Shown piece by piece: positions 7,168-15,096 of a stretch of 64,000 nucleotides of DNA. Position numbers and translations under genes: made by a program. The notes beneath the pieces were generated by a model. The model searched no databases. It was not told the DNA's origin and saw nothing but the letters and a program-made list of their open reading frames with translations. Source of the stretch: Agromyces sp. Root81. Its GTDB lineage: Bacteria > Actinomycetota > Actinomycetes > Actinomycetales > Microbacteriaceae. The first letter of the stretch is position 1. Every line of letters begins with the position of its first letter. The stretch covers positions 645,357 to 709,356 of the forward strand of contig NZ_LMIR01000002.1 in NCBI RefSeq assembly GCF_001429165.1, given 5' to 3'.

Positions 7168-8799
7168 ATGACCGACGAGCTCGACCTCGACGACCTCCCC
7201 GAGGCCGTCCGCAAGCATCCGCTCCTCGAGGAGACGGCGTGGGTCGAGCTGCGCGACTCGGGCCTCGAACCGCTCGCCGATACCCCGATGGTCACCACGC
7301 TCAAGGACCGCGCCGCGTTCCTGATCGGTGCGTGGCTGCTCGACAAGACGAAGACGAAGGACCGGTGCGGGCTGCTCGCGAATATCAAGCCGCAGATGCT
7401 CCGCGCGGTCGACGTGCTCGCCGCCGGCCGGTTCAAGAACGCGATCATCCTGCCCCGCCGATCGTCGAAGACGACAACGCTGTGGTGCGTGCTGCTCGGC
7501 CGGTGCTGGCTCGACGAGGCTCACATGGCCGGCTACTCGATGCTGACCACGCAGAAGAAGACCGCCGAGCGGTACCGGCTCGACGTGTACGGGCCGATCA
7601 CGAGGCAGTGGCCCGACAAGGACGACCGGCCGGTGAAGCTCTACAAGGGCAACGGCACCGAGCGCGTCGAGTTCGACAACGGCTCGGTCCTCACGATCCT
7701 CTCGCCCGACGGTGACGCGTTCCGCTCGGGCGCGTACGAAACGCTCGTCGCCGACGAGGGCGGCGCATCCTCGATCGAGATGGGCGCCGACATCAAGGCC
7801 GCCGTGCTGCCCGCGTTCGACACGACAGACGGGCAGTTCATCGTGGCCGGCACCGCCGCGAAGTACCGCGAGGGCAACGTGCTGTGGGAGATCGTGAACG
7901 ACGCGAAGGCCGGCGTGCTCCGGTTCACCGTCGATGACACGATCGACCCCGAGCAGCTCGAAGCGTGGGAACCCGACGAGGACCACCCGCGCGCCCGCGT
8001 GCGCGAGCTCGTCGAGGGCATGCACCCCGGCATCCACAGCGGGCTCACCACGCTCGCGAAGATCGAGGAGAACTGGAACGGCCTCGACCGGGAGCAGTTC
8101 TTCGAGGAGTACCTCGGCCTGTTCGGCTCCGAAGGGTCGAACACGGGCCTCATCCCGCCGGCGCACTGGGAGCGCAGCACTCTGCCCGGCGACCCGCCGC
8201 CGCCTCCGAAGCGCTTCACCATGGCGATCGCCATTCACCCCGACGGGCTCTGGGCATCCATCGGCGCCGCCTGGCACTACGACGAGACCGACGACGACCT
8301 CGTCGCCGCGGCGATGGCACTCGACGGGCAGGTGCCCGACCGGAAGCCCCGCATCGGAGTCGGCCTGCTCTGGCACCAGCACGGCGTGCAGGGCTTCGCG
8401 ACGAAGGCACTGACCCTCGCCCGGAAGTTCAAGACGCCGATCATCTACGACCAGCTCTCGCAGGCTGCCGGCGTCGAGGTCGAGACACTGACCCGCGCGA
8501 ACCCTCGCCCTGACCTCACGCCCGCCGCGACCAGCGACGTGCGCCGCGGCGCGACGAAGGTGCTCAAGCTCCTCGACCCGAAGGACGACACCCTGCGGCA
8601 CTGGCGATCGCCGCAGCTCGACCAGGCCGTCACGATCGCCGTAAAGCGTGCGATCGGCTCCGCCGGCGGCTTCGGATTCGGCCGACCCAAGGGTGACTTC
8701 GGCGCCGATATCACCCCGATCGAGGCGACCTCGCTCGCGCTGCAGTTCCTCGGCGACACGAACGAGAAGCCCGCGAAGGCCGAGATCGTCTTCGGCTGA
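7168..8799 (+). CDS. terL: terminase large subunit
   Basis: The 543-residue protein is the packaging motor and nuclease. The N-terminal ATPase has a deviant Walker A motif (LPRRSSKTTT, about residue 96) and a Walker B with catalytic acid in LVADEGG (about residue 193). The C-terminal half contains acidic residues in an RNase H-like nuclease order. It is the first late gene. No small terminase subunit could be recognised upstream; one of the small early genes may serve, or the HNH protein may take part. A perfect inverted repeat follows before the portal gene. Confidence 0.9.
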   Translation: MTDELDLDDLPEAVRKHPLLEETAWVELRDSGLEPLADTPMVTTLKDRAAFLIGAWLLDKTKTKDRCGLLANIKPQMLRAVDVLAAGRFKNAIILPRRSSKTTTLWCVLLGRCWLDEAHMAGYSMLTTQKKTAERYRLDVYGPITRQWPDKDDRPVKLYKGNGTERVEFDNGSVLTILSPDGDAFRSGAYETLVADEGGASSIEMGADIKAAVLPAFDTTDGQFIVAGTAAKYREGNVLWEIVNDAKAGVLRFTVDDTIDPEQLEAWEPDEDHPRARVRELVEGMHPGIHSGLTTLAKIEENWNGLDREQFFEEYLGLFGSEGSNTGLIPPAHWERSTLPGDPPPPPKRFTMAIAIHPDGLWASIGAAWHYDETDDDLVAAAMALDGQVPDRKPRIGVGLLWHQHGVQGFATKALTLARKFKTPIIYDQLSQAAGVEVETLTRANPRPDLTPAATSDVRRGATKVLKLLDPKDDTLRHWRSPQLDQAVTIAVKRAIGSAGGFGFGRPKGDFGADITPIEATSLALQFLGDTNEKPAKAEIVFG

Positions 8800-8800
8800 T

Positions 8801-8850
8801 CTGTGGACATCCCACAATGCATTGGTTGTGAGCTTGTGGGATGTCCACAG
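8801..8850. repeat. perfect 17-bp inverted repeat between terL and portal
   Basis: CTGTGGACATCCCACAA (8801-8817) is the exact reverse complement of 8834-8850, with a 16-nt loop. It begins 1 nt after the terL stop and ends 13 nt before the portal ATG. No T run follows, so it is not a standard terminator. It could be a protein-binding site, an RNA structure that tunes portal expression, or an attenuator. Confidence 0.8.
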
Positions 8851-8863
8851 TACGGTTTCGGTC

Positions 8864-9913
8864 ATGGGTTTCTGGCGCGAACTGCTCTTCGGACCGCCGG
8901 CGACGCCGGGCATCGTCTCGCCCTGGGCGCCGCCAACGGAGTTCGAGACCTTCGCCGCCGGCAAGCTGCTCGGCGAGATGCCCGACGTGATGACTCGCGA
9001 GAAGGCGCTCAAGGTGCCCGGCGTGAAGCGGGCGCATGGGTTGCACTGCTCGATCGTGGCATCGTCGCCGTTCTTCCAGATGGACGGCGACAAGCGCGAC
9101 ACCGACCAGCCGGGCTGGCTGACGAGCTCGGCGTCCGGGGTCTCGCCGTACCACCGAATGTGGGGCGTCGCCTCCGACCTGTTCATGAGCGCGTGGGCAT
9201 GCGTCGGCATCACCGAGGATCGCGACGACGCCCTGCACATCCCGTTCGGGCTGTGGGGCGTGGACCAGCAGAGCGGCCGCGTCGTCGTCACCGACGAGCG
9301 CATCCCCGTCCAGTACCGTGCGCGGCTCGTGCCGATCAGCATGGGCTACGGCGAGAACGGGCTCCTCATCGACGCGAAGGACACCCTGACAGCGTCACGT
9401 GACATCGAGCGCGCATGGATGGAACGAGTCAAGAACCCAGCGCCCGCGACCGAGCTGCACATCGAGGACTCGAAGTACGACGGCCTCAGCCGCAAGGAGA
9501 AGCGGAAGATCGTCGACGACTGGAACGAGAACCGTCGCCGCGACGGCGGGCAGACCGCCCTCACCCCGTCATTCATCAAGGTCAACGCGCTCGGCCAGAC
9601 CTCGGCCGACCTGTTCGAGAAGGGTCGCAACGCGATCCGGCTCGACATCGCGAACCACACCGCCGTGCCTGCGTCGATCATCGAAGGCGCCCGCGACGGC
9701 TCCGGCAGCGACATCCACTATTCCTCCGAAGCGGGCGCCGGCGGCGCCACTCGCAACGAGCTGTACGACTTCGGCACCAAGAGATTCGTGCAGGCGATCG
9801 AGGCACGCCTCTCGCTCGACGACGTGTGCGACCAGGGTAAGTCGATCCGCGCCGATCTGACCGGCCTCATGGCCGTCCCGACCCCGAACACCAACCCCAC
9901 GAGTGAGGACTGA
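8864..9913 (+). CDS. phage portal protein
   Basis: This 349-residue protein begins MGFWRELLFG and has the usual small-siphovirus portal features: WERMERVKNPAP-like helical segments, the conserved AVPASIIEG motif near residue 270, and a C-terminal region rich in small helices. The dodecameric portal sits at the capsid vertex and links head, terminase and tail. I chose the ATG at 8864 because the frame upstream of it overlaps terL and lacks coding character. The gene order terL-portal-capsid supports the call. Confidence 0.85.
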   Translation: MGFWRELLFGPPATPGIVSPWAPPTEFETFAAGKLLGEMPDVMTREKALKVPGVKRAHGLHCSIVASSPFFQMDGDKRDTDQPGWLTSSASGVSPYHRMWGVASDLFMSAWACVGITEDRDDALHIPFGLWGVDQQSGRVVVTDERIPVQYRARLVPISMGYGENGLLIDAKDTLTASRDIERAWMERVKNPAPATELHIEDSKYDGLSRKEKRKIVDDWNENRRRDGGQTALTPSFIKVNALGQTSADLFEKGRNAIRLDIANHTAVPASIIEGARDGSGSDIHYSSEAGAGGATRNELYDFGTKRFVQAIEARLSLDDVCDQGKSIRADLTGLMAVPTPNTNPTSED

Positions 9914-9915
9914 TC

Positions 9916-10185
9916 ATGACGAAGACCACCGACCCCGCGACCGTGTCACCTGACACGGCACCTGACACCGAGCCCGACCAGGACACCGAAACCGAGCAGC
10001 TCGTCGCCGACGACGCCTCGCTCGAAGAACGGCTCGCGGCCGGCATCGCGAACCTCATCGAGGTACTGCTCGAGCTGCCCGCCGGGCACCCCGACACGCT
10101 GGGCGCGTACGCGCACCTCGAGGCGTTCGCCGAGCGCGCCGCCGCCGCACTGCCGATCCCGCCGGCCACCGCCGAGGACGTCTGA
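9916..10185 (+). CDS. small capsid-region protein (possible scaffold or decoration)
   Basis: This 89-residue protein lies 2 nt after the portal gene and 2 nt before the protease-capsid gene. The first third is Thr/Asp/Pro-rich and disordered; the rest is predicted helical (LEERLAAGIANLIEVLLELP). Two copies of CACCTGACA lie in its 5' coding part. Position suggests a scaffold-like or head accessory role, which is inferred only. Confidence 0.6.
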   Translation: MTKTTDPATVSPDTAPDTEPDQDTETEQLVADDASLEERLAAGIANLIEVLLELPAGHPDTLGAYAHLEAFAERAAAALPIPPATAEDV

Positions 10186-10187
10186 GC

Positions 10188-11855
10188 ATGGCCGAGAGCC
10201 TGATCCAGTACGAGGGCGGCGAGGTGCTCGCCTCCCTCGAAGACCGCACCATCACCGGCCTGCTCATCCCGTTCAACGAGATCGGCCGCACCAACGCCGG
10301 CCGGTTCATGGTCGAGGCCGGCGCGATCGAGCTGCCCGCCGACCCCGCCGTGATCGGCCTGAACCTCGACCACGAGCGCTCGCAACCCGTCGGGCGGGCG
10401 ACACGGGTGTGGGCCGAAGCCGTCGGCATCATGGCAACATTCGCGATCGCGAACACGCCCGCCGGCGACGCCGCCCTCGCCGACGCCCTCAGCCCGAGCG
10501 GAACGCGTCGCCGCCTCTCGGGCGAGTTCCACGCCGTCATCAAGGCTGCCAAGGCGATCGGCGGCAACCTCTGGGGCGCCGCCCTCGTCGGGCAGGGCGC
10601 GTTCCCCTCCGCGATGGTGCTCGCCGCCGACACCCCCGACGAGCCGACCGCCACCTCGAGCTCGCGCTACGTGACCGAGTACACCGACGAGGCAGGCGAC
10701 ACGTGGCGCCGCGTCGAAGAAACCACGACCACTATCACCGAAACCAGCACCGCCGACGCCGAGGACGACCCCGACGCCGAGGACGACCCCGAAGGAGAAA
10801 CCACCGTGACCGCCACCGCCACCGTGCCCGCCACCCAGATCGCCGGCGCTCCCGTCGCCGTCGAGGTGCAGGCCCGCCAGACCGACGCACGCGACGTGTT
10901 CGCCGCGCTCAACACGCTCCGCACCGACCGGCAGAACCCCGAGGCTCTCGCCGTGCTCGCCGCCCTCAACGACGTCACCACGACCACCCTCTCGGGTGGC
11001 GTGGAGCCGGCGCACTGGCTCGGCCAGATCAACCAGGGCATCGCCTACCAGCGCATGTTCCTGCCGCTCGGCACCGTCGGCACCAACATCTCCATCGCCG
11101 GCAAGAAGGGTTTCAAGATCAAGCGCGGCACCGAGGCCGCGCCCGTCGACAAGATCGACGGCGCGTGGGCCGGCGACAAGACGGCGATCAAGTCGGGCAA
11201 CGGGTTCGTGCAGACCGCGCAGTCGACCCGTCGGAACTGGGCGCTCGGCGAGGACATCGGCCGCGAGTTCTACGACCTCCCCGGCGGCGCCGAAGTCGTG
11301 GCCTCGTTCCTCGCGCTGCTCGTCGAGGACTACCACCGCTGGTCGGACGAGTCCGCCCTCGGCGACTACGTCGCCGTCGCCGGCGCTGCTGTCGCCGCCG
11401 ACACCACGAAGTACCCGGCGACCTACCCGAAGGCGCTCGGCATGCTCATCCAGGGCATGCTCGCCCTCGGCAAGATCAAGGCGGACGGCCGCCGCGACCT
11501 GCCGACGTTCGCGATCGCGAACGACGCCGCGTTCGAGGAGCTCGCGTACGCCTCCGGCGGCGAGCAGAACCTGCCCGCGTTCGTGAGCATCGCGATCAAC
11601 AGCGCGATCGCCGGCGACGCCGGACTCGACAACAAGATCACGATCGTCCGCGGCGACGTGGGCGCCCCGATCACCGCTGGGAAGGGTGCCGTCATCGTCG
11701 GTGCGAACTACGGCATCGAGTTCGACGAGCTGCCCAACGGGCCGCTTCAGATCGACGCCCTGGAGATCGCCCGCGGCGGCATCGACAAGGCGCTGCACGG
11801 CTACCTGCAGACGTTCAAGGCTCGCTCCGAAGCGTTCGTCAAGATCAGCCTCTGA
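10188..11855 (+). CDS. prohead protease-major capsid fusion protein
   Basis: The N-terminal 145 residues look like a HK97-type prohead protease: His62 in LNLDHERSQPVGR, Ser111 in LSGEFH, and a nearby His115 as a possible third catalytic residue. An acidic Thr-rich linker (about residues 180-205) follows. The C-terminal 340 residues look like a HK97-fold capsid protein (RDVFAALNTLRTDRQ ... GTVGTNISIAGKKGFKIKRG). Fusions of this kind are known in very small siphoviruses. A GAAGGAG eight bases before an in-frame GTG at 10806 could give capsid protein alone as a second product. Confidence 0.85.
   Translation: MAESLIQYEGGEVLASLEDRTITGLLIPFNEIGRTNAGRFMVEAGAIELPADPAVIGLNLDHERSQPVGRATRVWAEAVGIMATFAIANTPAGDAALADALSPSGTRRRLSGEFHAVIKAAKAIGGNLWGAALVGQGAFPSAMVLAADTPDEPTATSSSRYVTEYTDEAGDTWRRVEETTTTITETSTADAEDDPDAEDDPEGETTVTATATVPATQIAGAPVAVEVQARQTDARDVFAALNTLRTDRQNPEALAVLAALNDVTTTTLSGGVEPAHWLGQINQGIAYQRMFLPLGTVGTNISIAGKKGFKIKRGTEAAPVDKIDGAWAGDKTAIKSGNGFVQTAQSTRRNWALGEDIGREFYDLPGGAEVVASFLALLVEDYHRWSDESALGDYVAVAGAAVAADTTKYPATYPKALGMLIQGMLALGKIKADGRRDLPTFAIANDAAFEELAYASGGEQNLPAFVSIAINSAIAGDAGLDNKITIVRGDVGAPITAGKGAVIVGANYGIEFDELPNGPLQIDALEIARGGIDKALHGYLQTFKARSEAFVKISL
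10791..10808 (+). promoter_or_regulatory. internal ribosome binding site and GTG start for free capsid protein
   Basis: GAAGGAG at 10791-10797 lies 8 nt upstream of GTG 10806, in frame inside the protease-capsid gene and just at the linker before the capsid domain. Starting here gives a 349-residue capsid subunit (VTATATVPATQIAG...). The arrangement resembles the nested lambda C/Nu3 genes. Use of the site is inferred. Confidence 0.5.
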
Positions 11856-11875
11856 TCGGCCCGGGGCGAAGACTC

Positions 11876-12244
11876 ATGACCGATTACGCCTGGTACGCCG
11901 GGGAGCCCGCCGAGCAGCTCGACCGGCTCATCGCAGCGTGGCCGGAAGCGCCGGCTACCGATCTCGAATCGCTCGCGATGCTCCTCGAGATCTCGGCCGA
12001 TCAGGTCTGGGCCTTCGCCCCGGAATGCCTCGACGATGACAACGCCGCTGTGGCCCGCCCCGCGGCCGCGCCCGCTCGGCTCGTGTACGCGCAGATGCAG
12101 CAGGCGCAGAACCTCTGGAACGCCGGCCGCGCCGACTCGAACGGAGACGCCGGCCTCGACGGATTCAGCTACACGCCGCGCCCGCTCGACAAGACCGTGC
12201 GCGGCCTGATCCGCCCGACCGAAGGAGTCTTCGATGCCGGCTGA
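11876..12244 (+). CDS. head-tail connector (adaptor) protein
   Basis: This 122-residue helical protein starts MTDYAWYAGEPAEQLDRLIAAW. It has the features of gp6/gp15-like connector proteins that stack under the portal: mostly helical, with a C-terminal PRPLDKTVRGLIRPT segment resembling the arginine-containing end of such adaptors. It is the first gene after the capsid and overlaps the next gene by 11 nt. The assignment rests on size, order and composition. Confidence 0.6.
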   Translation: MTDYAWYAGEPAEQLDRLIAAWPEAPATDLESLAMLLEISADQVWAFAPECLDDDNAAVARPAAAPARLVYAQMQQAQNLWNAGRADSNGDAGLDGFSYTPRPLDKTVRGLIRPTEGVFDAG

Positions 12245-12620
12245 AACGCTCCGCACGAAACTCACCGCCGCGGTGAAGGATGCCCTGCCCGCCGGGTGGC
12301 GGTTCATCCCGAACCAGAAGACACCCGAGAAGATCACGCGCGTGACCGTCACGCTCAAGCACCTCCGCATCAAGCCGCTCCCCGAGGCACCCGCGGCCGC
12401 GTTCACGAACTCTGTCGTGCTCACCATCGCGAGCCCCCTCACCGACGACGTGAAAGCCGAGAACGCCCTCGATGAGGACGTGCTCACCCTGCTCCACACG
12501 ATCGCCGCGAACACGGCCGGATGGATGCAGCTCGACGAAGCCGAGAAGGTGCGTGTGCGCGACGGCGCGCCCTACCTCGGCTGGGACTGCAAGTTCGACG
12601 CCATCACCACCAAAGCCTGA
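12234..12620 (+). CDS. head-tail or tail terminator protein
   Basis: The 128-residue protein has mixed alpha/beta character (WRFIPNQKTPEKITRVTVTLKHLRI) and sits second after the capsid gene, where head closure or tail terminator proteins are normally found. The sequence resembles minor-tail/terminator proteins of actinophages. It could exchange roles with the 13042 gene. Confidence 0.55.
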   Translation: MPAETLRTKLTAAVKDALPAGWRFIPNQKTPEKITRVTVTLKHLRIKPLPEAPAAAFTNSVVLTIASPLTDDVKAENALDEDVLTLLHTIAANTAGWMQLDEAEKVRVRDGAPYLGWDCKFDAITTKA

Positions 12621-12630
12621 GGAGGCACCC

Positions 12631-13038
12631 ATGACCACGATCGCCACCAAGCCATTCTTCATCGGCGCATCCACGCTTACCGTCGCCGCCGACGACCACA
12701 CCTCTGCCATCAACTCGGCCCAGCTCGACCCGACCACCCCGACCGCCCAATTCCGCGACATCGGCGGCGGCATCGTGAACATCGAGGGCACGCCCTCATG
12801 GGTGCTCTCCCTCGGGATCGCGCAGGACTGGGAAGACGACACCTCCACCGCGCACTACATGCGCATCAACGCCGGCCAGACGAAGGCGATGAAGCTCACC
12901 CCCGTCAGCGGCGGGCGAGGCGTCACCGTCAATGTCATCTGCCGCGCGCCGAGCGTCGGCGGTGCCGCGGCCGCGATCGCGCAGAGCACCCTGCAGCTGC
13001 CTGTCAACGGTCAGCCCGTCTGGGACCCGGAAGCCTGA
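12631..13038 (+). CDS. major tail tube protein
   Basis: The protein has 135 residues, is beta-rich and Thr/Ala-rich (ATKPFFIGASTLTVAADDHTS ... VTVNVICRAP), and ends in NGQPVWDPEA. A strong GGAGG precedes the ATG. Small actinophage tail tube proteins have this size and this kind of C terminus. It lies before the tape-measure gene as expected, with one gene between. Confidence 0.65.
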   Translation: MTTIATKPFFIGASTLTVAADDHTSAINSAQLDPTTPTAQFRDIGGGIVNIEGTPSWVLSLGIAQDWEDDTSTAHYMRINAGQTKAMKLTPVSGGRGVTVNVICRAPSVGGAAAAIAQSTLQLPVNGQPVWDPEA

Positions 13039-13041
13039 CCG

Positions 13042-13545
13042 GTGGGTCTCGGCCGGATCTCGCTGCTCGTCTCCGACGACCTGCGGCGACTCACTGAGGT
13101 CGCGCGCTCCCTCGAGCGGGAGCTAGCTGCGCGCGTCCGGAGTGAAACGAAGTCCGAGGCCCAACCTATCTTTCAGGAGTCCGTGCGGGCGAACGTCACC
13201 ACTCGGCTGCAGACGAGGGTGCTGTCCGACACCGCCCGTGTCGCAGTATCGGACTCGAACGTCACCCTGAAGTCGGCGACCATCGGCACGCTGTCGTCAG
13301 GTGTCAAGACAGGTGACATCGCTCATCTTGTCGAGTTCGGCGCCACACCGACGAAGCGCGTCGCGCAGCGCTCGAGCAAGGGGAACCGGTACACCCGGCA
13401 GCTCGGCCGCGTCGTCGGCCCGCCTCGCTCGCGCGGCTATGTGTTCCACCCGGCCGTGCGCGAGTCCATCCCCCGTCTCGCGTCCCTCTGGATGCAGACC
13501 GCCTACCGCACCATCGCCGAGACCTTCGAGAAGGGAGCCCCCTGA
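13042..13545 (+). CDS. tail completion protein (HK97 gp10-like)
   Basis: This 167-residue protein starts with GTG. An N-terminal helix (LRRLTEVARSLERELAARV) is followed by the family's LVEFGATPTKRVAQRS segment and a C-terminal FHPAVRESIPRLASLWMQTAY helix, typical of gp10-like proteins that join head and tail. It abuts the tape-measure gene (1 nt apart). Its displaced order, after the tube gene, is common in very compact tails. Confidence 0.65.
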   Translation: MGLGRISLLVSDDLRRLTEVARSLERELAARVRSETKSEAQPIFQESVRANVTTRLQTRVLSDTARVAVSDSNVTLKSATIGTLSSGVKTGDIAHLVEFGATPTKRVAQRSSKGNRYTRQLGRVVGPPRSRGYVFHPAVRESIPRLASLWMQTAYRTIAETFEKGAP

Positions 13546-13546
13546 A

Positions 13547-14737
13547 ATGGCCGGCTACACCGTGGGCATCGCCGCCGACACCAAGGCGGCGAAGCAGGGC
13601 ATCGAGACCGGGCTCATCAAGCCCCTCGGTGACGCCGCCGACGCCGCCGACCAGCTCGGCAAATCGCGCGGTCCCGACCAGCTCGAGCGCGGCCTCAAGG
13701 ATGCGCAGGACGCCACCGAGCGACTGAAGCGTGAGACGAAGGAGACCGCCGACGCGATCGACCGGGAGTATCGCGATGCCTACCGGAAGATGAGGCAGTC
13801 ATCAGACGACGGAGTGCGCGGCGCGAAGGATGGATTCGACGAGATCAAGGCTGAGTCAAGCTCCACCGCGAAGGAGGCAGCGGCATCGTTCGATGGTTCG
13901 GCCGAATCGATCGGTGATGCGCTGCAGGAGGTCACGGCTAACGCGTTCGCCGGGTTCGGTCCAGCGGGCGAGTTGGCGGGCCTCGTCGCGGCGGCGGGTA
14001 TCGGCCTCGCGATCAAGGGCTTCACCGACGTGGACGCCGCGAAGAAAGCTTCGGAAGAGGCTGCAGCCGAGTGGGCTGACGCCTATGTCGAGGCCGGCGG
14101 CAGGGTGCTCACCTCAGCTGTGACGACCGCGAAGGCGCTCGCGATCATCACCGACACCGAAGGCAAGTTCAAGGAAGCAGAACAGAACGCGAAGAACTGG
14201 GGCGTCGGGATATCGACCGCAGTCGCGGCGATGGCCGGCGAGACCTGGGCGCTGGATGCTGCACGCACCTCACTCGCCGACAAAGAGGAGCGCTTGAACG
14301 AGCTCGTCGAGCAGGGTGGTGCGGGCCGAGGGAACCTCCGAGAAGAGACCAACCGGCTCTCGGCGCAGACCCTCGAAGGCGCAGCCGCGTTCGAGAAACT
14401 GACCGGCGAGATGGAAGCCGGAGCCGAGCGCGCCGACGTCTACTCCAGGTATCTCGCCGACGTGGCGAAGAACACGGCTGGCGCGACGACTGAGGTCGAT
14501 GCGTTCGGCGATTCCGTGACGACCCTTCCCGACGGGAAACAGATCTATATCGACGCCGAGACCGGACAGGCAACACAGGACACGGACGCGATCGAGAAGA
14601 AGGTGTACGGCCTGCCGGACAAGACGATCCGCGTCACGGCCGACACGTCCGACGCTGACCGCAAGATCCGCGGCCTGTCGAAGGACGTCACTGTCACGGT
14701 CAAGGGCGTCACTCGAACCGGAAATCAGGTGTGGTGA
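13547..14737 (+). CDS. short tape-measure protein
   Basis: The 396-residue protein is long-helical and coiled-coil in its first half (QLERGLKDAQDATERLKRETKETADAIDREYRDAYRKM). It has a hydrophobic segment at about residues 140-160 (GPAGELAGLVAAAGIGLAIKG) and a C-terminal beta region (TIRVTADTSDADRKIRGL) common to tape measures. A tape measure this short predicts a short tail for a siphovirus. No frameshifted tail chaperone gene is present upstream, which is also consistent with a minimal tail. Confidence 0.75.
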   Translation: MAGYTVGIAADTKAAKQGIETGLIKPLGDAADAADQLGKSRGPDQLERGLKDAQDATERLKRETKETADAIDREYRDAYRKMRQSSDDGVRGAKDGFDEIKAESSSTAKEAAASFDGSAESIGDALQEVTANAFAGFGPAGELAGLVAAAGIGLAIKGFTDVDAAKKASEEAAAEWADAYVEAGGRVLTSAVTTAKALAIITDTEGKFKEAEQNAKNWGVGISTAVAAMAGETWALDAARTSLADKEERLNELVEQGGAGRGNLREETNRLSAQTLEGAAAFEKLTGEMEAGAERADVYSRYLADVAKNTAGATTEVDAFGDSVTTLPDGKQIYIDAETGQATQDTDAIEKKVYGLPDKTIRVTADTSDADRKIRGLSKDVTVTVKGVTRTGNQVW

Positions 14738-15096
14738 TGACGACGACACTCTCGAACGGCACCGACACGGTCACACCCGACGCCGTGAACGGGTACCAGA
14801 CGAACCGCGAAGCTCGGACGATCGCGCACGACATCCTCGGGCGTGGAGACCCTGACATCACCCTGCGCCCGGCCAGCACCAGACGCGGCAGTCTCGAACT
14901 GCTCTTCGCCGATGAAGCGCCAGCCGCCGCGGCCGAGGTCGCGCACGCTGGCGCCCATGTGTGGACGCTCGCGAACACCGACCTCGGCACGATCGGCATG
15001 CTCTACGTCGTCGCCGAGGGCGGCATCACCCGGGCGCTTGACGACACGCGGGCATGCTGGCTCGTCTCGATCCCGTTCCGTGAGGTGCTGCCGTGA
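14737..15096 (+). CDS. distal tail-region protein
   Basis: The protein has 119 residues and starts at a TGATG overlap with the tape-measure gene. The sequence (NGYQTNREARTIAHDILGRGDPDITLRPASTRRGSLELLF) resembles small minor tail proteins of Microbacterium phages that precede the large tail-tip protein. Earlier GTG codons at 14731 and 14734 are possible starts. A function beyond tail structure cannot be read. Confidence 0.55.
   Translation: MTTTLSNGTDTVTPDAVNGYQTNREARTIAHDILGRGDPDITLRPASTRRGSLELLFADEAPAAAAEVAHAGAHVWTLANTDLGTIGMLYVVAEGGITRALDDTRACWLVSIPFREVLP

Noticed and set aside
8801..8850. Rho-independent terminator after terL
   Set aside because: The stem is perfect, but the loop is 16 nt and no T run follows; it would also cut off all head and tail genes.
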